A DNA stretch of 27,049 bases from Wohlfahrtiimonas sp. (GTDB lineage: Bacteria; Pseudomonadota; Gammaproteobacteria; Cardiobacteriales; Wohlfahrtiimonadaceae). The DNA lies in contig JASLHB010000059.1 in assembly GCA_030149965.1 (NCBI GenBank), positions 1 through 27,049 on the forward strand. Direction: 5' to 3'. Of this stretch, positions 8,743-16,734 are shown one piece after another (the stretch's first letter is position 1; the number at the start of each line of letters is the position of its first letter). The notes under the pieces were generated by a model, which was not told the DNA's origin, made no database searches, and saw only the letters and a list, made by a program, of their open reading frames with translations. The position numbers and the translations under genes are program-made.

Positions 8743-8754
8743 TTCTCATGAGAA
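8743..8754. promoter_or_regulatory. Palindrome upstream of the globin-sensor gene
   Basis: TTCTCATGAGAA is a perfect 12-bp palindrome about 92 bases upstream of the globin-sensor ATG. It could be a dimeric regulator site. It does not match FNR, Fur or NsrR consensus closely enough to name a regulator. Confidence 0.3.
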
Positions 8755-9091
8755 TAACATAATTCTTATATAAATAGATAAAACGCTTAGTAAATATCTG
8801 TGATTAAAGAAGCTACTATTTTGATATTGGCTCACTTTATTTAGAAATGGTTATAACTACAGCAATTTATACTCAATAAGGCATCTAAATCTTCTTTAAA
8901 ATTCAACTACAGAGCAATTAACATTTAAAATAACTATCGGATCAATTATATATTTAAATCGAAAATCTACCTTTAAACTCACTATCTTTACCATCAACTA
9001 TAACAATATATTAGATGTAAATTCATACAACAATGTGATACAACCTCATAAAAACCTTTGTCAAAACATGTAAATCTGAAAATCATCGTAA

Positions 9092-9105
9092 TGTCTATAT
9101 AGACA
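9092..9105. promoter_or_regulatory. 14-bp perfect palindrome, candidate operator
   Basis: TGTCTATATAGACA is a perfect 14-bp palindrome about 90 bases upstream of the TATAAT box that may serve the helicase gene. The symmetry and half-site TGTCTA suggest a dimeric DNA-binding protein. No regulator is named. Confidence 0.35.
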
Positions 9106-9191
9106 ACATGAAATCATTGATATCACTAGAAGATACAAATATCTAATTATAATTAATTCAATCTCCTACTATCATATTTCGAAAAATTCTG

Positions 9192-9222
9192 TATAATTCC
9201 CTAGCTTCATCGAATTCTAGGG
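9192..9222 (+). promoter_or_regulatory. Candidate promoter of the DEAD-box gene with inverted repeat at the start site
   Basis: A perfect TATAAT lies at 9192-9197, but no good -35 box is seen 16-18 bases upstream. CCCTAG (9199-9204) and CTAGGG (9217-9222) form an inverted repeat with a 12-base spacer that starts directly after the -10 box and spans the predicted start site. It could act as an operator at the DNA level or as a 5' stem-loop in the RNA. The leader to the helicase ATG would be about 140 bases. Confidence 0.4.
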
Positions 9223-9315
9223 TCTACTGCATATTCTATATTTGCCTCACTCTCGCGCGCTGAACGCCGCCACGTAGTATTCCATGAACACATTCCTTTA
9301 TTACTTTTTAAGGTG

Positions 9316-9333
9316 CCTCAATTGGATTTGAGG
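9316..9333 (+). promoter_or_regulatory. Leader hairpin containing the only Shine-Dalgarno-like GAGG
   Basis: CCTCAA (9316-9321) pairs with TTGAGG (9328-9333) around a 6-base loop. The GAGG in the 3' arm is the only Shine-Dalgarno-like sequence before the helicase ATG at 9348, from which it is separated by 14 bases. Folding would hide it, so translation could depend on opening of this stem. Confidence 0.4.
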
Positions 9334-9347
9334 TAGATATATCATTT

Positions 9348-11054
9348 ATGCTTTTTTCAGACTTAGATTTAAACCCTATTTTATTAAATGCGTTGGAAGA
9401 AATGGGCTATACAGCGCCAACTTCAGTGCAAGAACAAGTATTACCAGTAGCAATCGCTGGTAAAGATGTAATGGTTAGCAGCCAAACAGGTAGTGGTAAA
9501 ACTGCTGCTTTCTTATTACCAGTATTAAACATTTTATTAGATCAACCAGCTGATGCTGGATCAAACCGTAAAGGTGAACGCAGTTTTGGTCGCGGTAAAG
9601 AAAATATCAAGCCTAAAGCATTGGTACTTTGTCCTACTCGTGAATTAGCACAGCAAGTTTCAAAAGAAGCAATTCGCTTGAAAGGTAATGCTCGTGGTAT
9701 TCGCATTGCTACAGTTGTTGGTGGTATGCCTTATGGCCAACAAATCCGTGAATTAGAAAATGTAACTGTATTAGTTGCAACGCCTGGTCGTTTATTAGAT
9801 TTATACAACCAAAAAGTTGTTAACTTATCAGAAGTACAATTCTTCGTTGCCGATGAAGCTGACCGCATGTTGGATCTTGGCTTCGCTGAAGACTTAGAAA
9901 TGATTCACAAAGCATGTAAAAACTGCCAGCAAAACTTAATGTTCTCAGCTACTTTCCCTAAAAACATCATGCGTTTAGCAGAAGAAATGATGGAAGATCC
10001 TGAGCGCATCGAATTGTCTTCACAAAACGTGTTGAACACAAACATCACTCAACAAATTAACTTTGCTGATGACAAACAACACCAAAGAGAATTATTAATG
10101 CATTGGTTGAATCAACCTAATGTAGATCAAGCTGTAGTATTCACTGCAACACAAATTGAAAGTGAAGAAATCGCTGAAATGTTAGAAGATGAAGACTTCT
10201 CTGTAACTTATTTACATGGTGGTATTCCTCAAAAAGTTCGTAACCGTCGCTTAGAAACATTGCGTAAAGGCCGTATTAAAATTTTGGTAGCAACAGACGT
10301 TGCAGCTCGTGGTATTGATATTGCATCAATCACTCACGTTATCAACTTAGGCTTACCAATGAAAGCGGAAGATTACGTTCACCGTATCGGCCGTACAGGT
10401 CGTGCTGGCCGTACAGGTGATGCAATCAGCATCGTAAACGTACGTGATCATCGCCGTGTTCGTGATATCTCTGACTATACTTCTAACAAAATTGAAGTAA
10501 CAACAGTTCCAGGTTTAGAGCCTACATTAAATCCTGCTGACTTCTCTGGTAGCAAGAACAAAAAAGGCGGCCGTAATGGTGGTGGTCGTGGTCGCAATGG
10601 CGGCGGTGGCCGTGGTCGTGATGGCGCTAGATCATCGAATGGTGGTGGCAAGCGTTTCGAACGCAGTAGCGATAGAAATGATCGTGGTGATCGTGATTCA
10701 AGATCAGAAAAGCCAAGAAGTGAACGTAAATCATCTTCTGAATTCTTCGACAAACCAAGAGGCGAAGGCCGTGATTCACGTAGCTCAGAAAAGCAACGTT
10801 TCACAGCAGAACGTAAATCTTCAGATAAACCAAGATTTGAACGTTCAGAAAGATCAGATCGCACTGAGAGATCAGATAAGCCAAGATTCGAACGTTCAGA
10901 AAGAACAGATAGAACTGCTCGTTCAGATAAGCCAAGATCAGATCGCGCAGAACGTCCTGCTCGTTCAGACAACCCAAGAACAGAAAGATCAGGTGAGCGT
11001 TCAGGTTCAGATCGCCCACAAAAATCTTACTCAAGAAGATCACGTTCTGAATAA
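9348..11054 (+). CDS. DEAD-box ATP-dependent RNA helicase with long RGG/arginine-serine tail
   Basis: A 568-residue RNA helicase of the RhlE/SrmB group, expected in RNA unwinding, ribosome assembly or mRNA decay. All motifs are present: Q motif PTSVQEQ, motif I SSQTGSGKT (about residue 44), PTRELAQQ, TPGRLLD, DEAD at 169-172, SATF at 200, ATDVAARGID near 315, and HRIGRTGRAG near 345. The core ends near residue 400. The tail (about 402-568) is low complexity: first Gly-Arg rich (RNGGGRGRNGGGGRGRDG), then repeats of about 17 residues built on SDKPRFERSERSDRTER. Such tails bind RNA non-specifically and favour condensates. No closer Shine-Dalgarno than a GAGG 14 bases upstream is seen. A clear terminator follows. 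The subfamily is not decided, so no symbol is given. Confidence 0.93.
   Translation: MLFSDLDLNPILLNALEEMGYTAPTSVQEQVLPVAIAGKDVMVSSQTGSGKTAAFLLPVLNILLDQPADAGSNRKGERSFGRGKENIKPKALVLCPTRELAQQVSKEAIRLKGNARGIRIATVVGGMPYGQQIRELENVTVLVATPGRLLDLYNQKVVNLSEVQFFVADEADRMLDLGFAEDLEMIHKACKNCQQNLMFSATFPKNIMRLAEEMMEDPERIELSSQNVLNTNITQQINFADDKQHQRELLMHWLNQPNVDQAVVFTATQIESEEIAEMLEDEDFSVTYLHGGIPQKVRNRRLETLRKGRIKILVATDVAARGIDIASITHVINLGLPMKAEDYVHRIGRTGRAGRTGDAISIVNVRDHRRVRDISDYTSNKIEVTTVPGLEPTLNPADFSGSKNKKGGRNGGGRGRNGGGGRGRDGARSSNGGGKRFERSSDRNDRGDRDSRSEKPRSERKSSSEFFDKPRGEGRDSRSSEKQRFTAERKSSDKPRFERSERSDRTERSDKPRFERSERTDRTARSDKPRSDRAERPARSDNPRTERSGERSGSDRPQKSYSRRSRSE
10821..10961 (+). repeat. Tandem 51-base coding repeats in the helicase tail
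   Basis: Two nearly full 51-base units (10821-10871 and 10872-10922) encode SDKPRFERSERSDRTER and SDKPRFERSERTDRTAR. A shorter, more divergent copy starts at 10923 (SDKPRSDRAERPAR). The units stay in frame, so the array can expand or shrink by 17 residues without breaking the gene. Confidence 0.8.
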
Positions 11055-11080
11055 GAACTATTTCAATCTTGTATAAATAT

Positions 11081-11108
11081 AAAAACTCGCCCAAACGGCG
11101 AGTTTTTT
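11081..11108 (+). terminator. Rho-independent terminator of the DEAD-box gene
   Basis: AAAAACTCGCC (11081-11091) pairs with GGCGAGTTTTT (11097-11107) around CAAAC, with an extended T-run. It lies 26 bases after the stop. Confidence 0.92.
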
Positions 11109-11152
11109 TCTGTATGATATATTTTATTGAAGCTTTTTAATAAGGAGAACAC

Positions 11153-11503
11153 ATGAAAAATGTAATAAAAACATTAGCACTCACAACAGCCGTATTAGCT
11201 TTAAGTGCTTGTGCAACAAATACTACTTCAAATGGATTAGAAGGCTATAAAGAAACATTTGCAACAACTTATCAATGTGGTAAAGATAAAGTTTCAGCAA
11301 AATTCTTAAATGATGAATTCAATAGCATTGCAATCATCTCTGTAAATAATGAATCACCTGCCCTATTAACCAATGCTATCTCAGGCAGCGGTGCTAAATA
11401 TCAAGGTGGGATTTATGAGTTATGGACTAAAGGTGAAACAGCAACATTCACCAACTTATTAAAATCACCGAATAAAAACATTCAATGTAAAACTGCAAGC
11501 TAA
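11153..11503 (+). CDS. MliC-like lysozyme-inhibitor lipoprotein
   Basis: A 116-residue lipoprotein. The signal peptide ends in the lipobox LSAC with Cys20 as the lipidated residue. With Thr at position +2 (Ala-Thr follows the Cys) there is no inner-membrane retention aspartate, so outer-membrane placement is likely. The mature part fits the MliC/PliC C-type lysozyme inhibitor fold: YQCGKDKVSAKFLND, then SGAKY (residues 79-83) and YELWTKG (88-94), the two motifs that enter the lysozyme active site. Cys42 and Cys112 are placed for the family disulfide. It would protect peptidoglycan against host or competitor lysozyme. AAGGAG lies five bases before the ATG. The gene is monocistronic between two terminators. 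Confidence 0.82.
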   Translation: MKNVIKTLALTTAVLALSACATNTTSNGLEGYKETFATTYQCGKDKVSAKFLNDEFNSIAIISVNNESPALLTNAISGSGAKYQGGIYELWTKGETATFTNLLKSPNKNIQCKTAS

Positions 11504-11525
11504 ATTCAGTTAATTACAAATAATA

Positions 11526-11557
11526 AAAAAAGGATTATAAAAACATAATCCTTTTTT
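11526..11557. terminator. Bidirectional terminator
   Basis: AAAAAAGGATTAT (11526-11538) pairs with ATAATCCTTTTTT (11545-11557) around a 6-base loop. A- and T-runs on both sides let it serve the MliC-like gene and the convergent mutM. Confidence 0.92.
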
Positions 11558-11574
11558 ATTCACTGCTATAAAAT

Positions 11575-12387
11575 TTAATGCTTTTGGCAAATGGGACAGA
11601 AATACGTAGAACGCTGTGCAATGATTAATTTTCGAATCTCCGCTCCACATACAAAACACGGCTCACCATTTCTACCATAAACTGATAAAGACTGAGCAAA
11701 ATATCCATGCGTTCCATCGGGCTGAATGAAATCTTTCAATGTCGTTCCACCTTCTCCGATCGCCTTACTTAAAACCTTCTTAATCGATTCTACGAGCAAC
11801 TTCTGTTGCTTGGGTTTTATTGTTTTAGTTATGGTTTCAGGATGAATACCTGCCATAAATAATGCTTCATTCGCATAAATATTCCCAACGCCAACCACAA
11901 ATCGCTGATCCATAATGAACGATTTAATCGGCTGTGTACGTTTTTCTATAATCTTCTTAAAATATTGATCATTAAATTCATCACTCAAAGGTTCAGGCGC
12001 TAGCTTCAATAAATAGCTTGGCGTTTCATCACCACGATAAATCTGCACAAAACCAAAACGGCGCGGATCGTGATAACGCAGCTCTTTGCCATTTGATAAC
12101 TTAAATACCAAATGATCATGTTTCTTTAGCTGTTCATCACATTCACTCACTCGTAAACTGCCTGACATTCCTAAATGAATGATTAGATAAAATCCTTCAC
12201 CATGAATTAATAAATATTTTGCTCGACGAGAAACATCATGAATGGTAATGCCTTCTATTAAGAATAAATCATCACCAACGGGATAACGCAATGAGCGATG
12301 ATGAACATCAATTTTCTCTATGGATTGACCAATAATATAAGGCGCAATACCGCGTTTTGTGGTTTCTACTTCTGGTAATTCTGGCAT
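11575..12387 (-). CDS. mutM: Formamidopyrimidine-DNA glycosylase
   Basis: This bifunctional glycosylase and AP lyase removes 8-oxoguanine and formamidopyrimidines. The 270 residues match the family length (E. coli 269). After removal of Met the catalytic Pro is followed by Glu (MPELPEVETTKRG). Lys57 lies in RRAKYLL; the helix-two-turn-helix includes VGVGNIYANEALF. The C-terminal zinc finger is C244-x2-C247-x16-C264-x2-C267, with Arg259 at the lesion-contact position (QRSTYFCPIC). All functional residues are present. The start is the only reasonable one because Pro must follow Met. It is divergent from the DUF2069 gene across a 63-base gap. Confidence 0.96.
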   Translation of the reverse strand: MPELPEVETTKRGIAPYIIGQSIEKIDVHHRSLRYPVGDDLFLIEGITIHDVSRRAKYLLIHGEGFYLIIHLGMSGSLRVSECDEQLKKHDHLVFKLSNGKELRYHDPRRFGFVQIYRGDETPSYLLKLAPEPLSDEFNDQYFKKIIEKRTQPIKSFIMDQRFVVGVGNIYANEALFMAGIHPETITKTIKPKQQKLLVESIKKVLSKAIGEGGTTLKDFIQPDGTHGYFAQSLSVYGRNGEPCFVCGAEIRKLIIAQRSTYFCPICQKH

Positions 12388-12450
12388 TGTGATCCCGTTC
12401 TAATGAAAACATGATAAAATCCCATTTATTGTACTCATTATGGATTTGAT

Positions 12451-12828
12451 ATGCATCACCCGATTTTGCCATTATCACGCATCTTAACTTTGGCTGGTTA
12501 TGGTTTATTATTCATTACATTATTACTCGGCATTGTACTCAAAAAAGTTAACTCACATTTGCCTGAAGGTATTTTAATTCTCATTTGGATTGTACCGTTG
12601 CTCTTCCCGCTTCGTGGATTATTAAGTGCTAAACGCTATACGCATGCTTGGGGAAGTTTCTTAGCTTGTTGGTACATTGTCGTTGGCGTAGATATTTGGC
12701 AAGGTAATCCCGCATTGGCTGCAGTTGTATTATTATGCGCAACTGTTTGGTTCACTGGCATGGTGCTTTTTGCTCGATTCTCTCCTTTAGATTGGCACGA
12801 AATTCCAAAGCCTAGAAATAAAAAATAA
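12451..12828 (+). CDS. DUF2069 family inner-membrane protein
   Basis: A 125-residue protein with four predicted membrane helices (about residues 12-30, 40-55, 67-82 and 88-108). The features fit DUF2069: a short N-terminus, LPEGILILIWIVPLLFPLRGLL, a central RYTHAWGSFLACWYIVVGV, and a hydrophilic end with FSPLDWHEIPKP. No biochemical role is known for the family. GGA stands about seven bases before the ATG. It is divergent from mutM and has its own terminator. Confidence 0.8.
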   Translation: MHHPILPLSRILTLAGYGLLFITLLLGIVLKKVNSHLPEGILILIWIVPLLFPLRGLLSAKRYTHAWGSFLACWYIVVGVDIWQGNPALAAVVLLCATVWFTGMVLFARFSPLDWHEIPKPRNKK

Positions 12829-12834
12829 ACCTAC

Positions 12835-12863
12835 AAAAAAGCTGGCTTAAGCCAGCTTTTTTT
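12835..12863. terminator. Bidirectional terminator
   Basis: GCTGGC and GCCAGC form a stem around TTAA, extended by A-run/T-run pairing to 12835-12863. It serves the DUF2069 gene and the convergent mtnN. Confidence 0.92.
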
Positions 12864-12885
12864 ATCACCTATAATTCATATAAAA

Positions 12886-13575
12886 TTATACAAGTTTTAA
12901 ATATTCTTCCGCAATTAATGCTGAGTTTGCACTTGCTTTAGCTAAATATGTTTCAAAATCCATATCATTGCCTTCGTTGTGCGTTACATCACTCAATGAA
13001 CGCAATACGATCCAAGGCGTTTGATTTCTTTCACATGCACAAGCAATTGCTGTTGCTTCCATATCCACCGCAATAGCATTCACAAATTTATCTTGAATGC
13101 GCTTAAATGCATCTGAATCTTTAGTCACAAACTGATCACCAGAAACAATTAAACCCAAATGATACGGCGTATTTAAAGCTTTCAATACAGCTTCAATCCC
13201 TGATAAATCAGAATGACCATTTTCAAAAATAAAGCGTGAATCGGTGATTGTGTTTGGTCCAATATCAAAATCATGATATTGCAATTTATTAGCAACAACT
13301 ACATCACCAACAGTTTGCCCAACTTTAGTACCACCCGCACTGCCAATATTGATTACTTCTGTTGGCTTAAATTCTTTCAACAAAATCGCCGCAGTATAAG
13401 CAGCATTTGCTTTACCAATACCTGATTTAGCCACAACAATATTTTGTCCGCCCAATTGCCCTTGATGAATTTCTACACCATCAACTTCACCTTTTACAAC
13501 CAAAGACATACGAGCAACCAATGCACTCACTTCTTCATCCATTGCACCAATGATGACTTTAACTGAATTTGCCAT
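12886..13575 (-). CDS. mtnN: 5'-methylthioadenosine/S-adenosylhomocysteine nucleosidase
   Basis: This enzyme cleaves methylthioadenosine and S-adenosylhomocysteine to adenine and the thioribose/ribosyl-homocysteine products, feeding methionine salvage and the precursor of autoinducer-2. The 229 residues match the family (E. coli 232). Catalytic positions are intact: Glu15 in GAMDEEV, Glu173 in AVDMEATA and the catalytic Asp196 in RSLSDV. The ribose-binding NIGSAGG loop is at residues 76-82. AAAGGA lies about six bases before the ATG. The gene follows the lysS terminator on the same strand, so it probably has its own promoter; none was clear enough to mark. Confidence 0.95.
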   Translation of the reverse strand: MANSVKVIIGAMDEEVSALVARMSLVVKGEVDGVEIHQGQLGGQNIVVAKSGIGKANAAYTAAILLKEFKPTEVINIGSAGGTKVGQTVGDVVVANKLQYHDFDIGPNTITDSRFIFENGHSDLSGIEAVLKALNTPYHLGLIVSGDQFVTKDSDAFKRIQDKFVNAIAVDMEATAIACACERNQTPWIVLRSLSDVTHNEGNDMDFETYLAKASANSALIAEEYLKLV

Positions 13576-13618
13576 ATTTTATCCTTTCACTCAATATTGC
13601 TTTAATAAACTATGCTTG

Positions 13619-13650
13619 AAAAAAAAGCCTTAGTTTTCACTAAAGCTTTT
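13619..13650 (-). terminator. Terminator at the end of the guaB-lysS transcript
   Basis: On the minus strand AAAAGCTTTAGT pairs with ACTAAGGCTTTT (one G-U pair) around a GAAA tetraloop (plus 13623-13650), followed by four more T residues. It lies just after the lysS stop. Confidence 0.85.
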
Positions 13651-13656
13651 CTTAAA

Positions 13657-15168
13657 CTATTCTGCTTTATTTCGCATGTGTGGGAATAATAACACGTCTC
13701 GGATGGATGCTGCATCAGCAAAAATCATCACTAAACGGTCAATCCCGATACCTTCACCTGCTGTTGGTGGCAAGCCATATTCCAATGCTGTGATGAAATC
13801 TTTATCCAAATGCATTGCTTCATCATCACCAGAATCTTTCTCAGCTACTTGAGCCATGAAACGCTGATATTGATCTTCAGCATCATTCAACTCCGAATAA
13901 CCATTACCAACTTCACGGCCGCCAATGAAATATTCAAAGCGATCTGTGATCAATGGATTAAGATCATTCTTACGTGCTAATGGAGAAACTTCTGCTGGAT
14001 AAGCCGTGATGAATGTTGGTTGCATTAAATTTTCTTCAACCTTTTCATCAAACACTTCCATCAAGATTTTGCCCCAACCATCTGAATCTTTGTATTTAAT
14101 GTGAATAGAATCAGCCAAAGCCGCAATCCCTTCACGAGTATCTAAATCAAAGTTTTTAGCTTCAGGATAATGATGAACAATAGATTCTTGAACCGTCATA
14201 CGAACAGCTGGCTGACTGAAATCTAATGTTAAACCTTGATAAGGTACACTTGTTGAACCCACAACATCTTTTGCTAAAGTTGCCATCAATTCATCAGTGA
14301 AATCCATCATATCTTTATAATCAGCATATGCCCAATACCATTCAACCATTGTGAATTCTGGATTATGGCGTGTTGAAACACCTTCGTTTCTGAAGTTACG
14401 ATTCACTTCATAAACTTTTTCCATGCCGCCCACAACTAAACGTTTTAGATAAAGTTCAGGCGCAATACGCAAATAGAACTCCATATCCAAAGCATTATGA
14501 TGTGTAACAAATGGCTTTGCATTAGCACCACCAGGAATAGAATGCATCATTGGCGTTTCAACTTCTTCAAAACCTTTATTGTCAAAGAAATTGCGAATTG
14601 TACGCATGATTTGTGTACGCTTACGGAACACTTCACGTGCTTCCATATTCACAATCAAGTCAACATAACGCTGACGATAACGCGCTTCAATATCCGTTAA
14701 ACCATGGAACTTATCTGGCAATGGACGTAATGATTTAGTCAATAAATCAATTTCAGAAACGCGAACGGTTAATTCGCCTTTATCAGAACGCGAAACCAAG
14801 CCTGAAACACCGATAATGTCACCGATATCCCAATGAGAAAATTCTTCGAATTTCTCTTGCCCAATCAATCCAATATTTAAGAATAATTGCACATCGCCAG
14901 TCTGATCGCGAAGAACAACAAATCCACCCTTACCGAACAAACGCTTCGACATAATTCGGCCAGCCATCTTCACATGAATATCTTCAGCAGCTAATGCCTC
15001 TTTATCCATATTTTCAGTACGTTGCTGCAAATCCTTTGCGTGAGTATCTTTACGGAATTGATTTGGGAATGCAACATCCTTAGCCTTTCGAATATTCGCT
15101 AATTTTTCACGACGTTCGGTAATCAAATGGCTTTCGTTTACTTCTTCGGTTTTAATATCTTGACTCAT
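13657..15168 (-). CDS. lysS: Lysyl-tRNA synthetase (class II)
   Basis: This enzyme charges tRNA-Lys. The 503 residues match class II LysRS. An OB-fold anticodon-binding domain spans about residues 65-150. The catalytic domain has motif 1 near [20 protein letters not shown], motif 2 in [26 protein letters not shown] and motif 3 in [13 protein letters not shown] near the C-terminus. The ATG at 15166-15168 has only a weak AAAGAAT upstream. guaB ends 33 bases before it and no terminator lies between, so the two are probably cotranscribed. In several gammaproteobacteria lysS follows recJ and prfB; here guaB holds the middle place. Confidence 0.97.
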   Translation of the reverse strand: MSQDIKTEEVNESHLITERREKLANIRKAKDVAFPNQFRKDTHAKDLQQRTENMDKEALAAEDIHVKMAGRIMSKRLFGKGGFVVLRDQTGDVQLFLNIGLIGQEKFEEFSHWDIGDIIGVSGLVSRSDKGELTVRVSEIDLLTKSLRPLPDKFHGLTDIEARYRQRYVDLIVNMEAREVFRKRTQIMRTIRNFFDNKGFEEVETPMMHSIPGGANAKPFVTHHNALDMEFYLRIAPELYLKRLVVGGMEKVYEVNRNFRNEGVSTRHNPEFTMVEWYWAYADYKDMMDFTDELMATLAKDVVGSTSVPYQGLTLDFSQPAVRMTVQESIVHHYPEAKNFDLDTREGIAALADSIHIKYKDSDGWGKILMEVFDEKVEENLMQPTFITAYPAEVSPLARKNDLNPLITDRFEYFIGGREVGNGYSELNDAEDQYQRFMAQVAEKDSGDDEAMHLDKDFITALEYGLPPTAGEGIGIDRLVMIFADAASIRDVLLFPHMRNKAE

Positions 15169-15201
15169 AATTCTTTGACATAAAAGTTAATAAAAATAGG
15201 A

Positions 15202-16659
15202 TTAGCTTGAGTAGTTAGGTGCTTCTTTAGTAATTGTCACATCATGTACATGCGATTCACGCATACCAGCATTTGTGATTTGTACAAATTTTGGCTTAAC
15301 GTTCATATCAGTAATTGTAGCGCAACCAACATACCCCATACCTGCACGAATACCGCCCATCAATTGGTGAACGATTGGCACTAAAGAACCTTTATAGGCA
15401 ACACGGCCTTCAATACCTTCTGGCACTAATTTATCTGACGCCGTTCCGTCTTGGAAGTAACGGTCAGAAGAACCTGCACCCATCGCACCTAATGAACCCA
15501 TACCGCGGTATGATTTATAAGCACGACCTTGATAGAATTCGATGTCGCCAGGTGCTTCATCTGTACCAGCTAATAAACCACCAACCATAATGCATGATGC
15601 GCCTGCTGCTAATGCTTTAACCATATCACCTGAATAGCGAATACCACCATCAGCGATTACTGGAATACCACGGTCTTTTAATGCTGCTGCAACGTTTGCA
15701 ATTGCGCTCACTTGAGGAACACCAATACCAGCAACGATACGAGTTGTACAAATTGAACCAGGGCCGATACCTACTTTAACACCATCTGCGCCAGCATCTG
15801 CCAATGCAATTGCAGCTTCAGCAGTTGCAATATTACCTGCGATTACTTGTAAATTTGGATATGTTTGTTTAACCCAACGTACACGATCAATTACGCCTTT
15901 TGAATGGCCATGTGCTGTATCAACGATGATTACATCAACACCAGCTGCTGCTAATGCTTCAATGCGTTCTTCTGTACCAGCACCAGCCCCAACTGCAGCA
16001 CCAACGATTAATTGTTCGTTAGCATCTACACATGCATTTGGTAATGATTGTGAACGAGAGATATCTTTAACTGTTACTAAACCACATAATTCATTTGCGT
16101 CATTTACAATCACAACGCGCTCAATACGGTGTTCACGTAACAAATTAAGAATTTCTTCACGACCAGCATGTTCTTTAACTGTAATTAAACGATCACGTGG
16201 AGTCATTACATCTTTAATGCGGATTGACAAGTTATCGTGGAAACGCACGTCGCGGTTAGTAATGATACCCACCACTTTACCTGCATCAATTACTGGTGCA
16301 CTAGAAATTTCAAATGTGCTGAACATGTGGCGCAATTCTGCCAATGTCATATCTGGCGTTACTGTTACAGGATCAGAAATGATACCGTTTTCAAACTTCT
16401 TAACTTTACGAACTTCGGCCGCTTGCTCTTCAATCGTTAAGTTTTTGTGGATGATACCGATACCACCTTGTTGCGCCATCGCAATCGCTAAACGGCTTTC
16501 TGTTACTGTATCCATTGCAGCTGATAATAATGGGATATTTAAGCTGATTGATTTCGTCAGTTGAGTTTTTAATGATACTTCTTTTGGTAGAACTTCGGAA
16601 TAATCTGGAACGAGTAAAACGTCATCGAAAGTTAGTGCTTGCTCAATAATACGCAACAT
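15202..16659 (-). CDS. guaB: Inosine-5'-monophosphate dehydrogenase
   Basis: IMPDH oxidises IMP to XMP with NAD+, the first committed step to GMP. The protein is 485 residues (E. coli 488). A TIM barrel is interrupted by a two-CBS (Bateman) module at about residues 93-202. The catalytic loop is [12 protein letters not shown] with Cys304. The IMP-binding DGGIRYSGD and the flap region [11 protein letters not shown] are present. GAGGG lies about eight bases before the ATG. guaA is not next to it, unlike in many enteric bacteria. recJ ends 75 bases upstream, where no strong terminator was seen, so guaB may be read both from its own promoter and from the long upstream gene train. Confidence 0.97.
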   Translation of the reverse strand: MLRIIEQALTFDDVLLVPDYSEVLPKEVSLKTQLTKSISLNIPLLSAAMDTVTESRLAIAMAQQGGIGIIHKNLTIEEQAAEVRKVKKFENGIISDPVTVTPDMTLAELRHMFSTFEISSAPVIDAGKVVGIITNRDVRFHDNLSIRIKDVMTPRDRLITVKEHAGREEILNLLREHRIERVVIVNDANELCGLVTVKDISRSQSLPNACVDANEQLIVGAAVGAGAGTEERIEALAAAGVDVIIVDTAHGHSKGVIDRVRWVKQTYPNLQVIAGNIATAEAAIALADAGADGVKVGIGPGSICTTRIVAGIGVPQVSAIANVAAALKDRGIPVIADGGIRYSGDMVKALAAGASCIMVGGLLAGTDEAPGDIEFYQGRAYKSYRGMGSLGAMGAGSSDRYFQDGTASDKLVPEGIEGRVAYKGSLVPIVHQLMGGIRAGMGYVGCATITDMNVKPKFVQITNAGMRESHVHDVTITKEAPNYSS

Positions 16660-16734
16660 ATGTTTGATCCCTCTAGAGATTGGTTTGCCAAAAAAGATTG
16701 GCTCGGGATTTTAACACAATATTGCGGACTTTGG

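Larger units (their letters stand above)
8652..9347. other. Long non-coding stretch between the globin-sensor and DEAD-box genes
   Basis: Nearly 700 bases, very AT-rich, with no gene-like frame longer than about 15 codons and no tRNA-like structure. It must hold divergent promoters for the two flanking genes. Two perfect palindromes (8743-8754 and 9092-9105), a TATAAT box (9192-9197), an inverted repeat over the predicted start site (9199-9222) and a hairpin next to the helicase start (9316-9333) are the visible signals. The last 100 bases are notably richer in G and C (around 9248-9275), as expected of a structured leader RNA. Confidence 0.6.

Noticed and set aside
9110..9125. FNR-type site around TTGATATCACTA
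   Set aside because: The spacing between half-sites does not match TTGAT-N4-ATCAA; it is only a short TGATATCA palindrome.
8652..9347. tRNA or small protein gene in the long gap
   Set aside because: No cloverleaf signals (such as a GTTCRAATC T-arm) and no frame longer than about 15 codons with a ribosome binding site were found.
10821..10961. CRISPR-like repeat array
   Set aside because: The repeats are contiguous, have no spacers, and encode protein in frame.
10475..11094. Long open frames on both strands over the helicase tail
   Set aside because: They arise from the repetitive Arg/Ser/Gly/Asp codons of the helicase C-terminus. Their products are low-complexity strings with no family features.
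15926..16564. 212-codon open frame antisense to guaB
   Set aside because: It lies wholly within the well-supported guaB gene, has no ribosome binding site or recognisable domain, and reads as a composition shadow.
16680..16734. Terminator between recJ and guaB
   Set aside because: A GCCAA/TTGGC pairing is possible but the stem is only five bases and has no following T-run on the minus strand.
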